A stretch of DNA of 64,000 bases from Stercorarius parasiticus. Lineage: Eukaryota > Chordata > Aves > Charadriiformes > Stercorariidae. The stretch is from assembly GCA_013396915.1 (NCBI GenBank), contig VWZL01000328.1, forward strand, positions 496,186 to 560,185. The letters run 5' to 3'. The position numbers were made by a program, and so were the translations under genes. The first letter of the stretch is position 1; each line of letters begins with the position of its first letter. The notes beneath the pieces were generated by a model. It was not told the DNA's origin, searched no databases, and saw only the letters and a list, made by a program, of their open reading frames with translations. Below, one piece after another: positions 1-10,349 of the stretch.

Positions 1-599
1 ATGAAATATTCAATTTTTGGGTAATTTGGGAATATTTTTGAAGTTGGTCTGTCAACCACGAAGTTTCTTTTTATGGTGCTATTTCAATTTCTTGCTTTAA
101 GTCGGTAACTTTACCTTGATGTCCCAACTGGGCAAATTTTTCCAAAGTGAGTACATTTTTCAGTACCAGGTATCTATGTTAAAATCAAAAGCTTATGCCC
201 TGCTATACTTACAAAAGGACTGCTAGTCCCACATATGATGGAACCCAAAAGACAGTCTTTTAAGCTATGATTTAATGTAACTATTGAGGAAGTAAAAGCT
301 TACATCATTCATGTCTTTAATAGTGTTTTCCATTTTTATAAGAATCCTTACTGCCAACCTAAAAAGAACAGGATGTTCTTTTTATATAAAACTTCCTTAT
401 ATCAAAACCACTTGGAATACATTTCACATTACATGGGAAAAAAAATACTCAGCCTTTACACGTGTAGAGGTGTCATTGAAATCAATTAGTCATAACCAAA
501 TATCTAGTGGCAGGCTAATATATCATACACAATGTTACGATCCCCAATTATACTTTGATATGGAAGATTTGAGATCAGAGAGGAAAAACAGGTCTTACA
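1..599. other. Flank downstream of TMEM200A, no gene seen
   Basis: AT-rich sequence. A short open frame of 100 codons at 311-613 on the plus strand has no recognisable domain and looks like chance. In human, SMLR1 and EPB41L2 lie beyond the 3' end of TMEM200A, but nothing here identifies either one. Confidence 0.6.
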
Positions 600-2296
600 A
601 CAGATATATGTAGATAGACATTTTATTTTATTTCAAAAAATAGCAAATGTCTTCAGAACACAAACCAGAAAGTTATTAAAAGCTTCATAGCAAAATATTT
701 AGCCAACTCTGTTACAATATATAGGCTTGAGGTTCTAACAGTTAACACTATGCCTCAATTCACTGAGCAAGGAATGCTCCTGATAGATAAACATCGCGCA
801 GTTGAAATATGGAGCTGAATATTAAAAAACAGAGAGGGCATTTTTGTCTTTGATCTTTCACAATCAAAGTAATTGAAGAACAATGACATTTTAACAGGCT
901 TGATTCTTTTTGGGAAAAGCCATTCAAAATAATTCCTGAGTATTTAGGTTAAGTGAACATATCAAAACCGACCAATTAAGACCAACATCCTGTTAGGTGA
1001 GCCTTGCGACTTGAAGTGACGCTCTCCAGCATGGCTGTCATGGCAGGATCACGGCCTAAATACCTTAATGAAATACATGAAAACTTGCTGGTATGCACAT
1101 TCGAATTCTCATTTGCTTTAGCAATAGCCTACAACTGTCAACTGTGAAGCTTGCTTTGCTGAGAAAAACATTGTTTTAAATGTCACTTTCTTTTGCAAAA
1201 TCTTGTAATGCAAATTGCCACAGCTAAGCCTCCAGTGAACCATCACACCACTAATTATGTGAAATATATAAATCAAAATTTAGGCAAGGGGCTTTCATAC
1301 TATGTTAGTATACATATTGAATTGTATGCTTTGTATCGGTATTTTGAACACAGAGATCTAGTTATTTAGCTTCTTGCTATTGTAATGTGAGGCAATATAT
1401 CCATTTTCCATTATTCTCTTCAAATGCATATCACAATATCATCTTATTATACATCATGTTTCTAAAATCCTGTTGGCATTCATCATGTTCTTACGATTTA
1501 AATTGAATGTGTATATTTTGATTTTAAAACTGCTGCCAATCAAAGTGGTTTAGAAAACTATATCCCAGAAGAATTTTCAGATTTCTTACTTTATATATGT
1601 TTTCCCAGAATTACAGGATTAAATTACAATGGATGTAGAAAGATTATTTTACAAAGCGTAGTTAATAATTCACAACACTGGTATTCAACTCGACCAATTA
1701 CAATGAATTCACAAAAATGGTTTTAATTATACCCACTCTTTTCTATCCACCCACCCCAATATGTAAACAAGTTTCTCACAATGACAATGGCAAGACTGCA
1801 GTTACCGAGAGGTACCGTATGTGAAAGACAACACCTAGGATAAAGGCCTGGATTTGACAATTCCAGTATGTGCTCCTGCTCACTTCCCATTCCAGACCGC
1901 AACCACCTTTTTTAGACTCTCGCGGTCATTAAATAAACAGAACTTACAGGTAAATGGAGCTTTTTTTCTAATACAGGCTTCTGGAGTCAAATTGATAAAA
2001 AAGTAACATGCTTATATAGAACAAAAGAAATAATGACTTGGGAAAAATTGGAATGAGTCGTACCAAAACTCTCTGAGCAATGATAATGTACAGTATTGCA
2101 GCTGTATGTTACTAAGACAAAAAACTCTTGGCATTACAAAGATGAAGAGATCTCTGTTCACACAAGCCAATTTTAATGGGCTATTAAGCATTTGGTTAAA
2201 AACAGGCTTGTACTAGTCTCACTGAAAAGGAAACACTTGTCAAAATGGTTTTTTTAAAAAATACTGTATGACGTCTTCTAAATTGCAATTTAAATA
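600..2296 (-). other. TMEM200A: TMEM200A 3' UTR
   Basis: The sequence after the stop codon is AT-rich with no coding content. No canonical AATAAA occurs on the minus strand between the stop and position 632, so the 3' UTR probably runs about 1.7 kb to the doubled signal at 622-632. The exact cleavage base near 600 is a guess. Usage of noncanonical earlier signals cannot be excluded. Confidence 0.65.
622..632 (-). terminator. TMEM200A: Doubled polyadenylation signal (two overlapping AATAAA)
   Basis: On the minus strand this reads AATAAAATAAA, two overlapping canonical hexamers. They are the first ones downstream of the TMEM200A stop. A T/GT-rich stretch follows on the minus strand around 560-600 (GTTTTTCCTCTCTGATCTC), where a downstream element is expected. 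Assignment to TMEM200A is inferred from position and strand. Confidence 0.65.
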
Positions 2297-3772
2297 TTAA
2301 AATCTTGTTTCAGAAGTTCCCCGCTTTAGGTTGTTACTCAAAAACTCATCATGTTCAAAACTCAAATTATTATGAGATCTTGATATCATAAGAAGCTTTT
2401 CCTTATTAGTAAAGTCTTTCTTGATTGCTGCTTGTGGCACCAGTAACCTATCCATTGGGTCCTCTTTGTTTTCTAGTTTCATATACCCTTTACTGTTGCT
2501 CCGATCCAATCTGGGCCAGCTGGGGTGCTTCCTTTGTTCCGCTTGGACAGTGAGTGTAGATGGACCCCTTTCCAAGTCCAGGGACTTCGAATGTGAAGAC
2601 AGGAGATGCAAAGATGTGTTGGACCCAAACTGTTTCCTGGCAGTGCCAGGGGATAAAAGCTTTCCTGTGCTTGGCCCGAGAGTCATAGAAGATTTGAACT
2701 GATCAGATGGAGTGTCCACAAATGAATTGTGTCGTGGCAGCATGGCAGCGACCGGTCTGTAGGATTCATTGGTATCAGTTAGTGGAATGGCCAGAGAATC
2801 CATAGACAGATTTCCAGACTGACTCCTAGTGATCTCTGAGTCCTCGGTTATGTTGTCTATACTGGGCTCATCAATAACACAGTTATTCAGTTTAATTACT
2901 GGCAGCGTGAAAGCACTAATGGAAGATGATACAATGGATTTTGTTTCACACTTTATAGAGCTAGTGTTTTTGTCATCTGAAGCCTTGCTTGAGTGAGGGT
3001 AAAGTCCAAAGACTGAACCAGATTGCTCGGTCAGCAGAGGTGGCAGGAGGCTACCAGTGGTCCTATCTTCATTTAGGGTAATCTCGTCTTCTTCAGCAGA
3101 ACTATCCATTCGAAAATTACTCTTGAAGCCAGAGAAAGGTGCAACTGTGTTTGCAGCCAGCCGTGATGCACATGAGCTCCCGCTGTGCCTGAGTTCTCCT
3201 TCCCCCAACAAGCCAGTGAAGGCACCGCTCAGCTGCTTTTGTTCCTTGATCCTCAGCGTGTGGATGTCTATTACAGTGGAGTATATGTCTCTCATGTGTA
3301 TGATTTTTGTTTCCTTGTCACGGTTTTCATGCAAAATGGCATTTGCACAAATAAAAATGAAGATTCCAATGCCCATAGTAAAAGGCCCCAGCATTTTCAT
3401 CTTATCCGAGTGCACATGCTGTTCAAAGAAACGAAGTAAAATGCTTCCTTGGCTCCTCAGGACCTGGGTTTCATTTACAGATAGATTCTCTTCAGATCCT
3501 AAAAGCTGTTCCTTTTGGGGCCAGTATCCAAGGATGGCCATTGCAATTCCCAAGAATGCGATAAGCACTCCCAAAACAAGGAAGAATCCCGATGGAGAAT
3601 AGAGACGGATTTTGCCCCTGACAATTACTACATCTGCCCTGGGCCGGCGTCTAACTGGTTTCTTCTCCTCAGAAGCTGGTGCTGTGGCAAGGTTTATATG
3701 TTGCTGAGATCTGGCAGAGTCTTGCCTTTTTAAGGCAGCCAGTCCTGTTATGACTCCTCCGGTTGCTATCAT
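2297..3772 (-). CDS. TMEM200A: TMEM200A, transmembrane protein 200A, complete CDS in one exon
   Basis: The 491-residue product is recognisable along its whole length as vertebrate TMEM200A, and its length equals that of the human protein. The N-terminus ([20 protein letters not shown]) is followed by a basic stretch at residues 41-52 and a membrane segment at about 61-83. A short loop with two N-glycosylation sequons follows (N96-L-S, N100-E-T), then a second membrane segment at about 128-147. The rest is a long, Ser-rich, probably cytosolic tail ending in SETRF. Two membrane passes place both termini on the same side, which the basic residues suggest is cytosolic. The frame stays open for 74 codons upstream of the chosen ATG (3770-3772), but that stretch encodes a polypyrimidine tract and a 3' splice site, so it is intronic. 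The molecular function of the family is not established. The exon has no frameshift or internal stop. Confidence 0.98.
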   Translation of the reverse strand: MIATGGVITGLAALKRQDSARSQQHINLATAPASEEKKPVRRRPRADVVIVRGKIRLYSPSGFFLVLGVLIAFLGIAMAILGYWPQKEQLLGSEENLSVNETQVLRSQGSILLRFFEQHVHSDKMKMLGPFTMGIGIFIFICANAILHENRDKETKIIHMRDIYSTVIDIHTLRIKEQKQLSGAFTGLLGEGELRHSGSSCASRLAANTVAPFSGFKSNFRMDSSAEEDEITLNEDRTTGSLLPPLLTEQSGSVFGLYPHSSKASDDKNTSSIKCETKSIVSSSISAFTLPVIKLNNCVIDEPSIDNITEDSEITRSQSGNLSMDSLAIPLTDTNESYRPVAAMLPRHNSFVDTPSDQFKSSMTLGPSTGKLLSPGTARKQFGSNTSLHLLSSHSKSLDLERGPSTLTVQAEQRKHPSWPRLDRSNSKGYMKLENKEDPMDRLLVPQAAIKKDFTNKEKLLMISRSHNNLSFEHDEFLSNNLKRGTSETRF

Positions 3773-3788
3773 AGTTCTATATTGTGCC

Positions 3789-3822
3789 CTGGGAAAAAAA
3801 ACAAAAAGGAAAAAAAAAAGCA
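3789..3822 (-). promoter_or_regulatory. TMEM200A: 3' splice site of the TMEM200A coding exon
   Basis: Read on the minus strand, a run of about 30 pyrimidines (mostly T) ends in TTTCCCAG with the AG at 3790-3789. Sixteen bases of 5' UTR (3788-3773) then lead into the ATG. This is a textbook vertebrate acceptor. It implies at least one noncoding upstream exon to the right, in line with the human gene, which has 5' noncoding exons and one coding exon. Confidence 0.85.
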
Positions 3823-6800
3823 TAAATATTGTGGCAAGCAAAGGTTGTGTCTGCAAATATAAATAGCACTTTGTTAGTCTGTAGCTATTTCTTGATAAAA
3901 TATTCATGACTTTAAAAAAGCTATTACATCTTAATCCAGTTATGACAGAGTAGCAGTTTTGAGATTCACATGGTATCTTAAAAAAAATTTCCAAAAGTCT
4001 TTATCACTATAAATATAGGTAATAAATCTTCCATCAGTGATAAAGACAGCAGCAGAGAGCAAGTGCTGTTAGTGGTGATATATCAGGATTAAAGATGAAA
4101 ATATTCCTAAATCTTAACAGATGATTTATCTCTGGACTGGTCTGCAGCAAAGTCAATAATATGCTATTACCTTGTATGTGGTTCAGATCATGTTAGCACT
4201 TTAGTTAGTAGTTCTGTTAAAACTTTCTATGACACACAATGACTATGAATACAGTTCATTGTACATATCCCCTCTAAGAGATCTTTTCATATACATTTCA
4301 GCATAGATTAACACATGTTTATTCCATCATTTAAAGAAGCTTTTACTAATCCTATTCAGATCACCTGAGTCTCAACTGCAGAATCATTTTTGCCTTTCCT
4401 AATAAAGCTGATCCTCTTTTATGCATATCTTGATCTTTTTTCTCCCTTCTTGGTTCCTCACAGACTACAAATCCAGTAGCTCAGTTTAGTTTATCACGTA
4501 AGAAATCTTCATAAATTTCAAGTTCATCAATTCAAAGCTTCATGATTTGAGGAGGAAATAGTTTCATTTTAGACTTGCTTTCATACCTGGCTGCCCACTC
4601 CATGAGAAATATTAACCAGCATGTGTTTAAAAAGAGAAAGCCATGTTTGATAGTTTTTTATGAGTAACAAATGAAACAACACAGTTCAGGATAATTGCGT
4701 TTTATTTTACAAGGCATCTTATAATCAGACTCAAAAATAGTTTCTGAACTTAATTAGTGACTATTAGAATGAATACTAGATAATATTATAGAGTAAAATT
4801 AAGATACTATAAGCCAGGTATGAAAAAATTAGGTTCTCTTTGGTGGCCTTACTAGGCTCAGAGATAAAGAAAGGCTGACATTCTGTTGCAGGCCTTTGGG
4901 GGGGACAAGGAGTTTCCATATTCTTGTGGTATTTTACAGGCACACATCAACCCAACCTGTCCATTCTCAGGGCTGCCAAGGAACTGCACAGCTATGACAG
5001 GATTTGTTATTTTGTGTACTGTATTGTGCTGTGCTTACCGCAGCTACCTGGGTTGCACCAAAGGGTGAATGGAGTAAGCTCACATCTGCTTGCTAAATAT
5101 TTTAAACATACTGCTAGCAAGAGCTCCTCTCTAACTCTGAAAAGCAGAGACAAGAAAAACGTTCTTAAAAATTACATCTTAGGGTGCTGTTCTATAGAAA
5201 GTTCTCGTTTGCAAATTTTACAAAAATTGCAGGTAAACCACACCTCAATTTCATTATTAATTGGTCGCCAGTAACTTGAAAGACAGAGAGAAATTGAGAT
5301 CTCTTAAAGTGCAAGTGAGAGAGAGAGAGAGATCTCTCAAGCCACATGGCTGGCTTCCTCCCAGTATTTCAGGGGAACAAGTCCCTCTGTTCACTTTCCC
5401 TGCACCAGAACCGGGACACAGGGGAGAGAAAGTCTGTTTGCAACAAGATGCAAACCTGTTTTATACATAGAAAGGGTCTCTTTCCTATTCACTGAGTTCA
5501 CGTCAGTATTATTAAATCTCCCCTCTTTCATGGAAAAAATCACACACAGCTTTGTAAATAATAATTTGTAATAAGCCACAGTGTTGGTAAGGCTTAGATT
5601 CTGCTTAATATTAACAGCTGAATTTTTATCTCTTCTACAGCTAGTAAAATTAATGGTAGTAACAGACAACATTGGTATGAGATAGCTTTTCAGAAAGCAA
5701 TTACAATGAAGTGCATATTAAGATGGAAACCTTTTTTTTTAAAACATTATATTTAGAATAAAGTGACATAGTAGATACATTTGAATTATTCTGCAAAACT
5801 GTTTAGTTTCAGCACGTAACAGCCATAATGAGTGCCAGTGACAAATGCTGCTTCTCTTATTTTAACTTAGAGTGATTACATTTAGTTTTACTCTGGAGTC
5901 TGAATTCAAACTTCTGAACAAGCAAACCTTAGAAGACTTTGACTCGGAGGTAAAGAACGACTATGCTAAGAGCTCAGAGAGCATCTATTTGGTGGCACTG
6001 TGAACGACACAGGCTTGCTCTAAAATGCACCAAATAATGGTAAAATGGATATGGAATACAGAAAAAAAGAAAGGGACAGGCCTGTAATTCATTTTATAAA
6101 ACACAACCGTTTTGCTGACACAAAAGCACCACAGCTGCCAAGCTCCTTTTGAAGAACAAAGGTTGAGTGACTCTCTAACCTTGTAGCTGCTCTGTTTGTT
6201 TCATCTTCAGCAAGAACACCAGGTCAAAAGGCCTGGACAGCTTTGGGCTTTAGTCTTGAAAGAAGCAGTGGCCCAGATTTACCTCTACATTTAACTTCGC
6301 TTTGTATTGTGCTGCTGTTACAGAGCGGCCCTGACACCAGCCCTATCAGATACTTAAGATCACCCAAGAAAAGCCTGTCTTGGTATAGATCCCGTAAAGC
6401 AGCTCCTGCTTGCTCTCACTCTTGCTCTTCCTCTGCATCATTTGCACAGAGGACAATGACTCAGGCTCTTGACGCCTCAGTTCTAACCTGGCCATCAGCA
6501 AGATGTACTTCACCTTTCATCCAGGCTGTAGGCTAAGCCCCATCCTCTGCATCTGGCATGCTTTCCAGGAGGTGCTCTAAAAACCCCAGCAGCAAATGGA
6601 GTAACAGGTTGTTACGTGCCCCTCAGCATGAAGAAAGGAGGGACCCCTCAGCAGCTGCTACTGCTGGTTATCTCAGGTGACTACAGCCAGCCTCAGTAGG
6701 GCCTGTGGAGAGCCATGTGGCTAAGACAGAGAAAAGGAGCCAGAGGGAAAGGCCTGGGTGACACCTGCAAAAGTATGGGTGGTGGGTAAGGAGGTACAAG

Positions 6801-7417
6801 GCGGGCTGCAGCCCACCTAAGAGAATACTAGAGCCATGCAGAAAAGGTTTGCAGCTGCGATGATGATGATGATAAAAGAATCATCAGTCTGGGATGTGGA
6901 GTGACATCTGCTTCTTCCTTACATTACACTAGCTACCCAAGCCAAGCCTGACAGAGAGGTTGGAAGGGATTCTCCTTTATCACCTTTCCATATGGGGAAA
7001 GGTTACTCAGATGCTCAAGGAAAGGCTGTCATAAAAGCAACTTAAGAAAGAAGTTAAAACAGCTTTCACAAAACACTTTGTTGTGCGTAACCACTAGACT
7101 TGCATTTGCCAAGCAAAGAATTAAATATTTTTCCTAATTGAATCAGGGAATCAAAGGTAAGGCATAGGTAAATTATCACAGACAAACTAATTTAGCACAG
7201 GTGGACAAAGACCTTTCTTTTCTGCCAGGGCATCAGGCAGTCAGTGGAGATCAGACGGAAGCATGGGGCATTTATTCTGCTAGCATTACCCGTGTCTGAC
7301 TTTGCCAGCCTACAGAAAGGAAGGGAGGCAGGAGGCAGGTGACCTGGGACTTGCTAGAGTAGCTGCAGAGCACAGAGCAACCTGAACAGCCTGGACACCT
7401 TTTTTGTCCAGGTAAAA

Positions 7418-7505
7418 GAAAGCTGCTTTTACCTTTGATAAACCTAGAGTCCTAGAAATGAAGGAGGTATGAGAGAGATTGTTTACTCATGAAGTATTTT
7501 TCATA
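7418..7505 (+). repeat. 88-bp direct repeat, copy 1 (probable source)
   Basis: This segment, beginning GAAAGCTGCTTTTACC and ending ATTTTTCATA, recurs without a mismatch at 8672-8759 in the same orientation. Its flanks (TAAAA on the left, CCAGAGG on the right) show no direct repeat, which suggests that this is the original copy. Confidence 0.95.
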
Positions 7506-8671
7506 CCAGAGGGAGGTATGGCAGATAAGGAGTGACTCAGCGTCCTTTTGAAGGTAGGAGCCATCTACGCAAGTAACACACAGTTATCCTTTGGAAGCTA
7601 AGCAAATAACAAAATGGCTGGGAGAGCATTTGACAGGATTTGAGCCCAGTTGACTCACTGATTGATTATCCCAGATATAAGAGATGTGTCAACTGCAAGA
7701 ACCTATTACAGACTGCACATTTCTGCTTTAACAGCAGCTGAGGCAAGAGCTGCTATTTAGACAACGGCTCTGATGCTAGGCAGCCTAGGAAAATCGGAAA
7801 GGTGCGGGTGTAAGAGCACAGATTCAATGGAAGGAATTGACTTCATAGCATGTTCTAGTGCCTCCAACCAACTTCTCCACAAACTATAAACTACTTATTT
7901 CTCCCTTTTGTCTATGAGGCTGCCACCTTAATACCCCTCTTTCCTACCTAATGACTAGCATCACCTTAACTGTACTGCTATCAACTAACTTTTTTTCAGA
8001 GATGGTCTAACTATTAAAAACCTAATTAACCTCTCAGCAATTGATCTCAACTTGTAGTAAGCTTTAAAGCTTGGGGCTCTTATTTTAGGTGCCTGAAAGC
8101 TTATATAAATTTTTCAACTATTTTGGTACATAATCGTTATTACTTCTACCTACAACTTAGGTCTTTTGAATGCATACATAGTCATTTGAATTATACTGAG
8201 ATCTTACACTTCATTTTAAATGTATACCAGCAGCAAAGATGGGAGCAAACTAAAGAATACTAGGATTGTACTTCTTTAATATTAATTGTTTTATTCCAGA
8301 TACATTTCAGTGTCCCTTACCACTTAAAATCTTTGTTGTTTTCATAAATATTTCTTTCTTATTCTCATTTACTGTTTGAAAAATGATTGAAACTTAATTA
8401 TGTGAAATTATCAGAACTGTACATGCTATTTCCCTGTAGTTTAGCTTTATTTAAAACTTTCTGAAAAGTACAGCTCTTGTGTTTCAGCAGAGAATTAAAT
8501 GTCACTGCAATAAGTAGTAGTGTGTGACAGAACCTGGTTTATATTACTATAGCATTTCCTATCTTATTGTTTCAGCTGATTAGGAAAATTATTTGCCATT
8601 AGTACTTGATTCATTATCATTTAAGTGACTCAATTTCAAATTTTAACATGAGGAAAAATTTTAACATCAAG

Positions 8672-8759
8672 GAAAGCTGCTTTTACCTTTGATAAACCTA
8701 GAGTCCTAGAAATGAAGGAGGTATGAGAGAGATTGTTTACTCATGAAGTATTTTTCATA
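8672..8759 (+). repeat. 88-bp direct repeat, copy 2 (probable insertion with target-site duplication)
   Basis: All 88 bases are identical to 7418-7505, 1254 bp upstream. This copy is bounded exactly by a 6-bp direct repeat, ATCAAG, at 8666-8671 and 8760-8765. That is the pattern of an insertion into a staggered break. The segment has no terminal inverted repeats and no poly-A tail, so it does not look like a classical transposon. Just to the left, a 12-bp direct repeat (AAATTTTAACAT at 8638-8649 and 8656-8667) hints at further local repair. Confidence 0.85.
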
Positions 8760-10132
8760 ATCAAGAATGCAAATGATAAAGCAATAAGAGAACTGATAAC
8801 ATAACTGAGTAAACAAATCAATATTAATCTGTATTTAATACACGTATACTTTTCTCCTGATGTATAATATATAAATATCAATGTTCTCTATGCATAGAGG
8901 TTGTTATCTGATACAATCTGTTCTATTCCAAAGGCAGTTTTATAGGCTCAAAGGGATTAATCATTCTGGTAGAGATAATACAACAATAGCCAAACAGAGG
9001 GTAGTTCCACAAAAAGCAGAAAAATCATCGCAAATTATGTTTTTATTTAGCAGTTTAACAAGCAGCCCCCTCGAAGTGCCTAGCACACCAATGGGGACTA
9101 CCTTACAATACTTCTCTCTCCTCATATCCATTCCTCAAAAAATGAGCTGATTAAAAAAGAAAAGCAAGCAACAAAAAGACATCTTTTGTATTCATGATTA
9201 TGGGGTATCTTAAGTGTACTTTAATTGACAATAGGTGAGAAGAAAGCACATGAAATATGGCATTAAAAATCTTCATAACCTCAGCTGGGATTTAAAAGTC
9301 ACACTAGCAAAAGCCAAGGATAGGAAATCGCATGCCTATTTAAAATACTAAAACTTGAAACTTCCAGCTGAAACAAACCCTTTGGGTTCAAATTCCCTTT
9401 AATGGTGCCTCTTTCAGGCTGTAAAGGGATAAGCTTAGGGACTAATCATGTCCTTTTAACCTCCTGGTTGCCAGCGAGGTTATGGAAACAGGCCAAATCA
9501 TGCAAGCAGTTTCACAGCAAAAAAGGGAAAGGCAAGCTGCACGTGGGTCAGGCAATGCAAGAGCACCACGGTGTCCCAGTGGCAGCAACCAGACAGAAGA
9601 TCAACTGCAGAGATTAAAAACTGAGGTTCCCTGGATATTGGTAGACCATGCAGCTGTATCAAATGGTTTGTGTTTGGTTTACAATAGTACCATATTAAAT
9701 AGTAAAATTTTTGCACTCATAAGTGGAAAATAAAAGCTTGGTATTAAGGACATGTCAAAATCCATTGGGAACTTTGAAGTCTGACACTGATCCATTTATT
9801 TAAAAAATCTAGATCTGTCAGTGGTTTTCAAATCTGCACTGTACTGGTCCAGGCAACACCACAGGGGTCCAGCAGTTACCTCCGCAGAATCTGTGAAAGA
9901 TAACTAGGCAAGGCACATCAGAACTTCCTTTAAAAACCGTAAAATTTTTACTGCTTTAAGGAATTCTGTCCTTTTGTGAAGAACAGGAAAGCACTAATTT
10001 GGAGTGGATCTAGAGGGTGGACTGAACACACATTGGGAACAAAAGAGAAACAGCTCTCGATTCTACTATAAAAAGTTTGATATTGAAAGAAGGTAAGACG
10101 GGAAAATGACTTGTGCCTATTGCCTCATGTCC

Positions 10133-10345
10133 TAACACCGTGTGGCACTGTGAAGAGCTTGCCTCTGTCTTCTTGATCACCCCCCTGTGGGTACTGGGGA
10201 GCTGTTGTTAGGTTCTCCCAGAGCCACCTCTTCCCTGGGGCTGAATCAGCCCCACTTGCTCAGTCTGTTCACAGGGCAAGAGCTTCAGCCCCTGACCTCC
10301 CTGGGAGCCCCACACTAAACCTGCTCCAGGCTGCGAATGTCTTTC
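10133..10345 (-). mobile_element. Diverged CR1 LINE fragment (3' region)
   Basis: Read on the plus strand, the order of blocks matches the reverse complement of an avian CR1 3' region. It contains CACTGTGAAGAGCTTGCCTC (compare the CR1 'cactgggaagagcctg' block), GGGCTGAATCAGCCCCACTT, an 'acagggcaagagcttcagcccc' block, and a final CTCCAGGCTGCGAATGTC. Divergence is high, so this is an old copy. Boundaries are approximate. Confidence 0.7.
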
Positions 10346-10349
10346 TTCA

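Larger units (their letters stand above)
3823..10130. other. AT-rich noncoding DNA with one 88-bp duplication
   Basis: No gene is seen. Contents are a (GA)n tract near 5319-5331, a short (GAT)n near 6858-6873, and the 88-bp exact duplication listed separately. Open frames here are short and unrecognised. Confidence 0.6.

Noticed and set aside
2421..3733. Plus-strand open frames opposite TMEM200A (93, 181, 84 and 72 codons)
   Set aside because: They are shadows of the real minus-strand coding exon.
3773..3994. In-frame N-terminal extension of the TMEM200A frame with an earlier ATG
   Set aside because: It encodes a polypyrimidine tract and a 3' splice site (FFFLFVFFP is the tract translated). 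The family protein starts at the ATG at 3772.
9384..9400. GGGTTCAAATTCCC, resembling a tRNA B-box
   Set aside because: No A-box at the right distance and no cloverleaf stems could be drawn; treated as chance.
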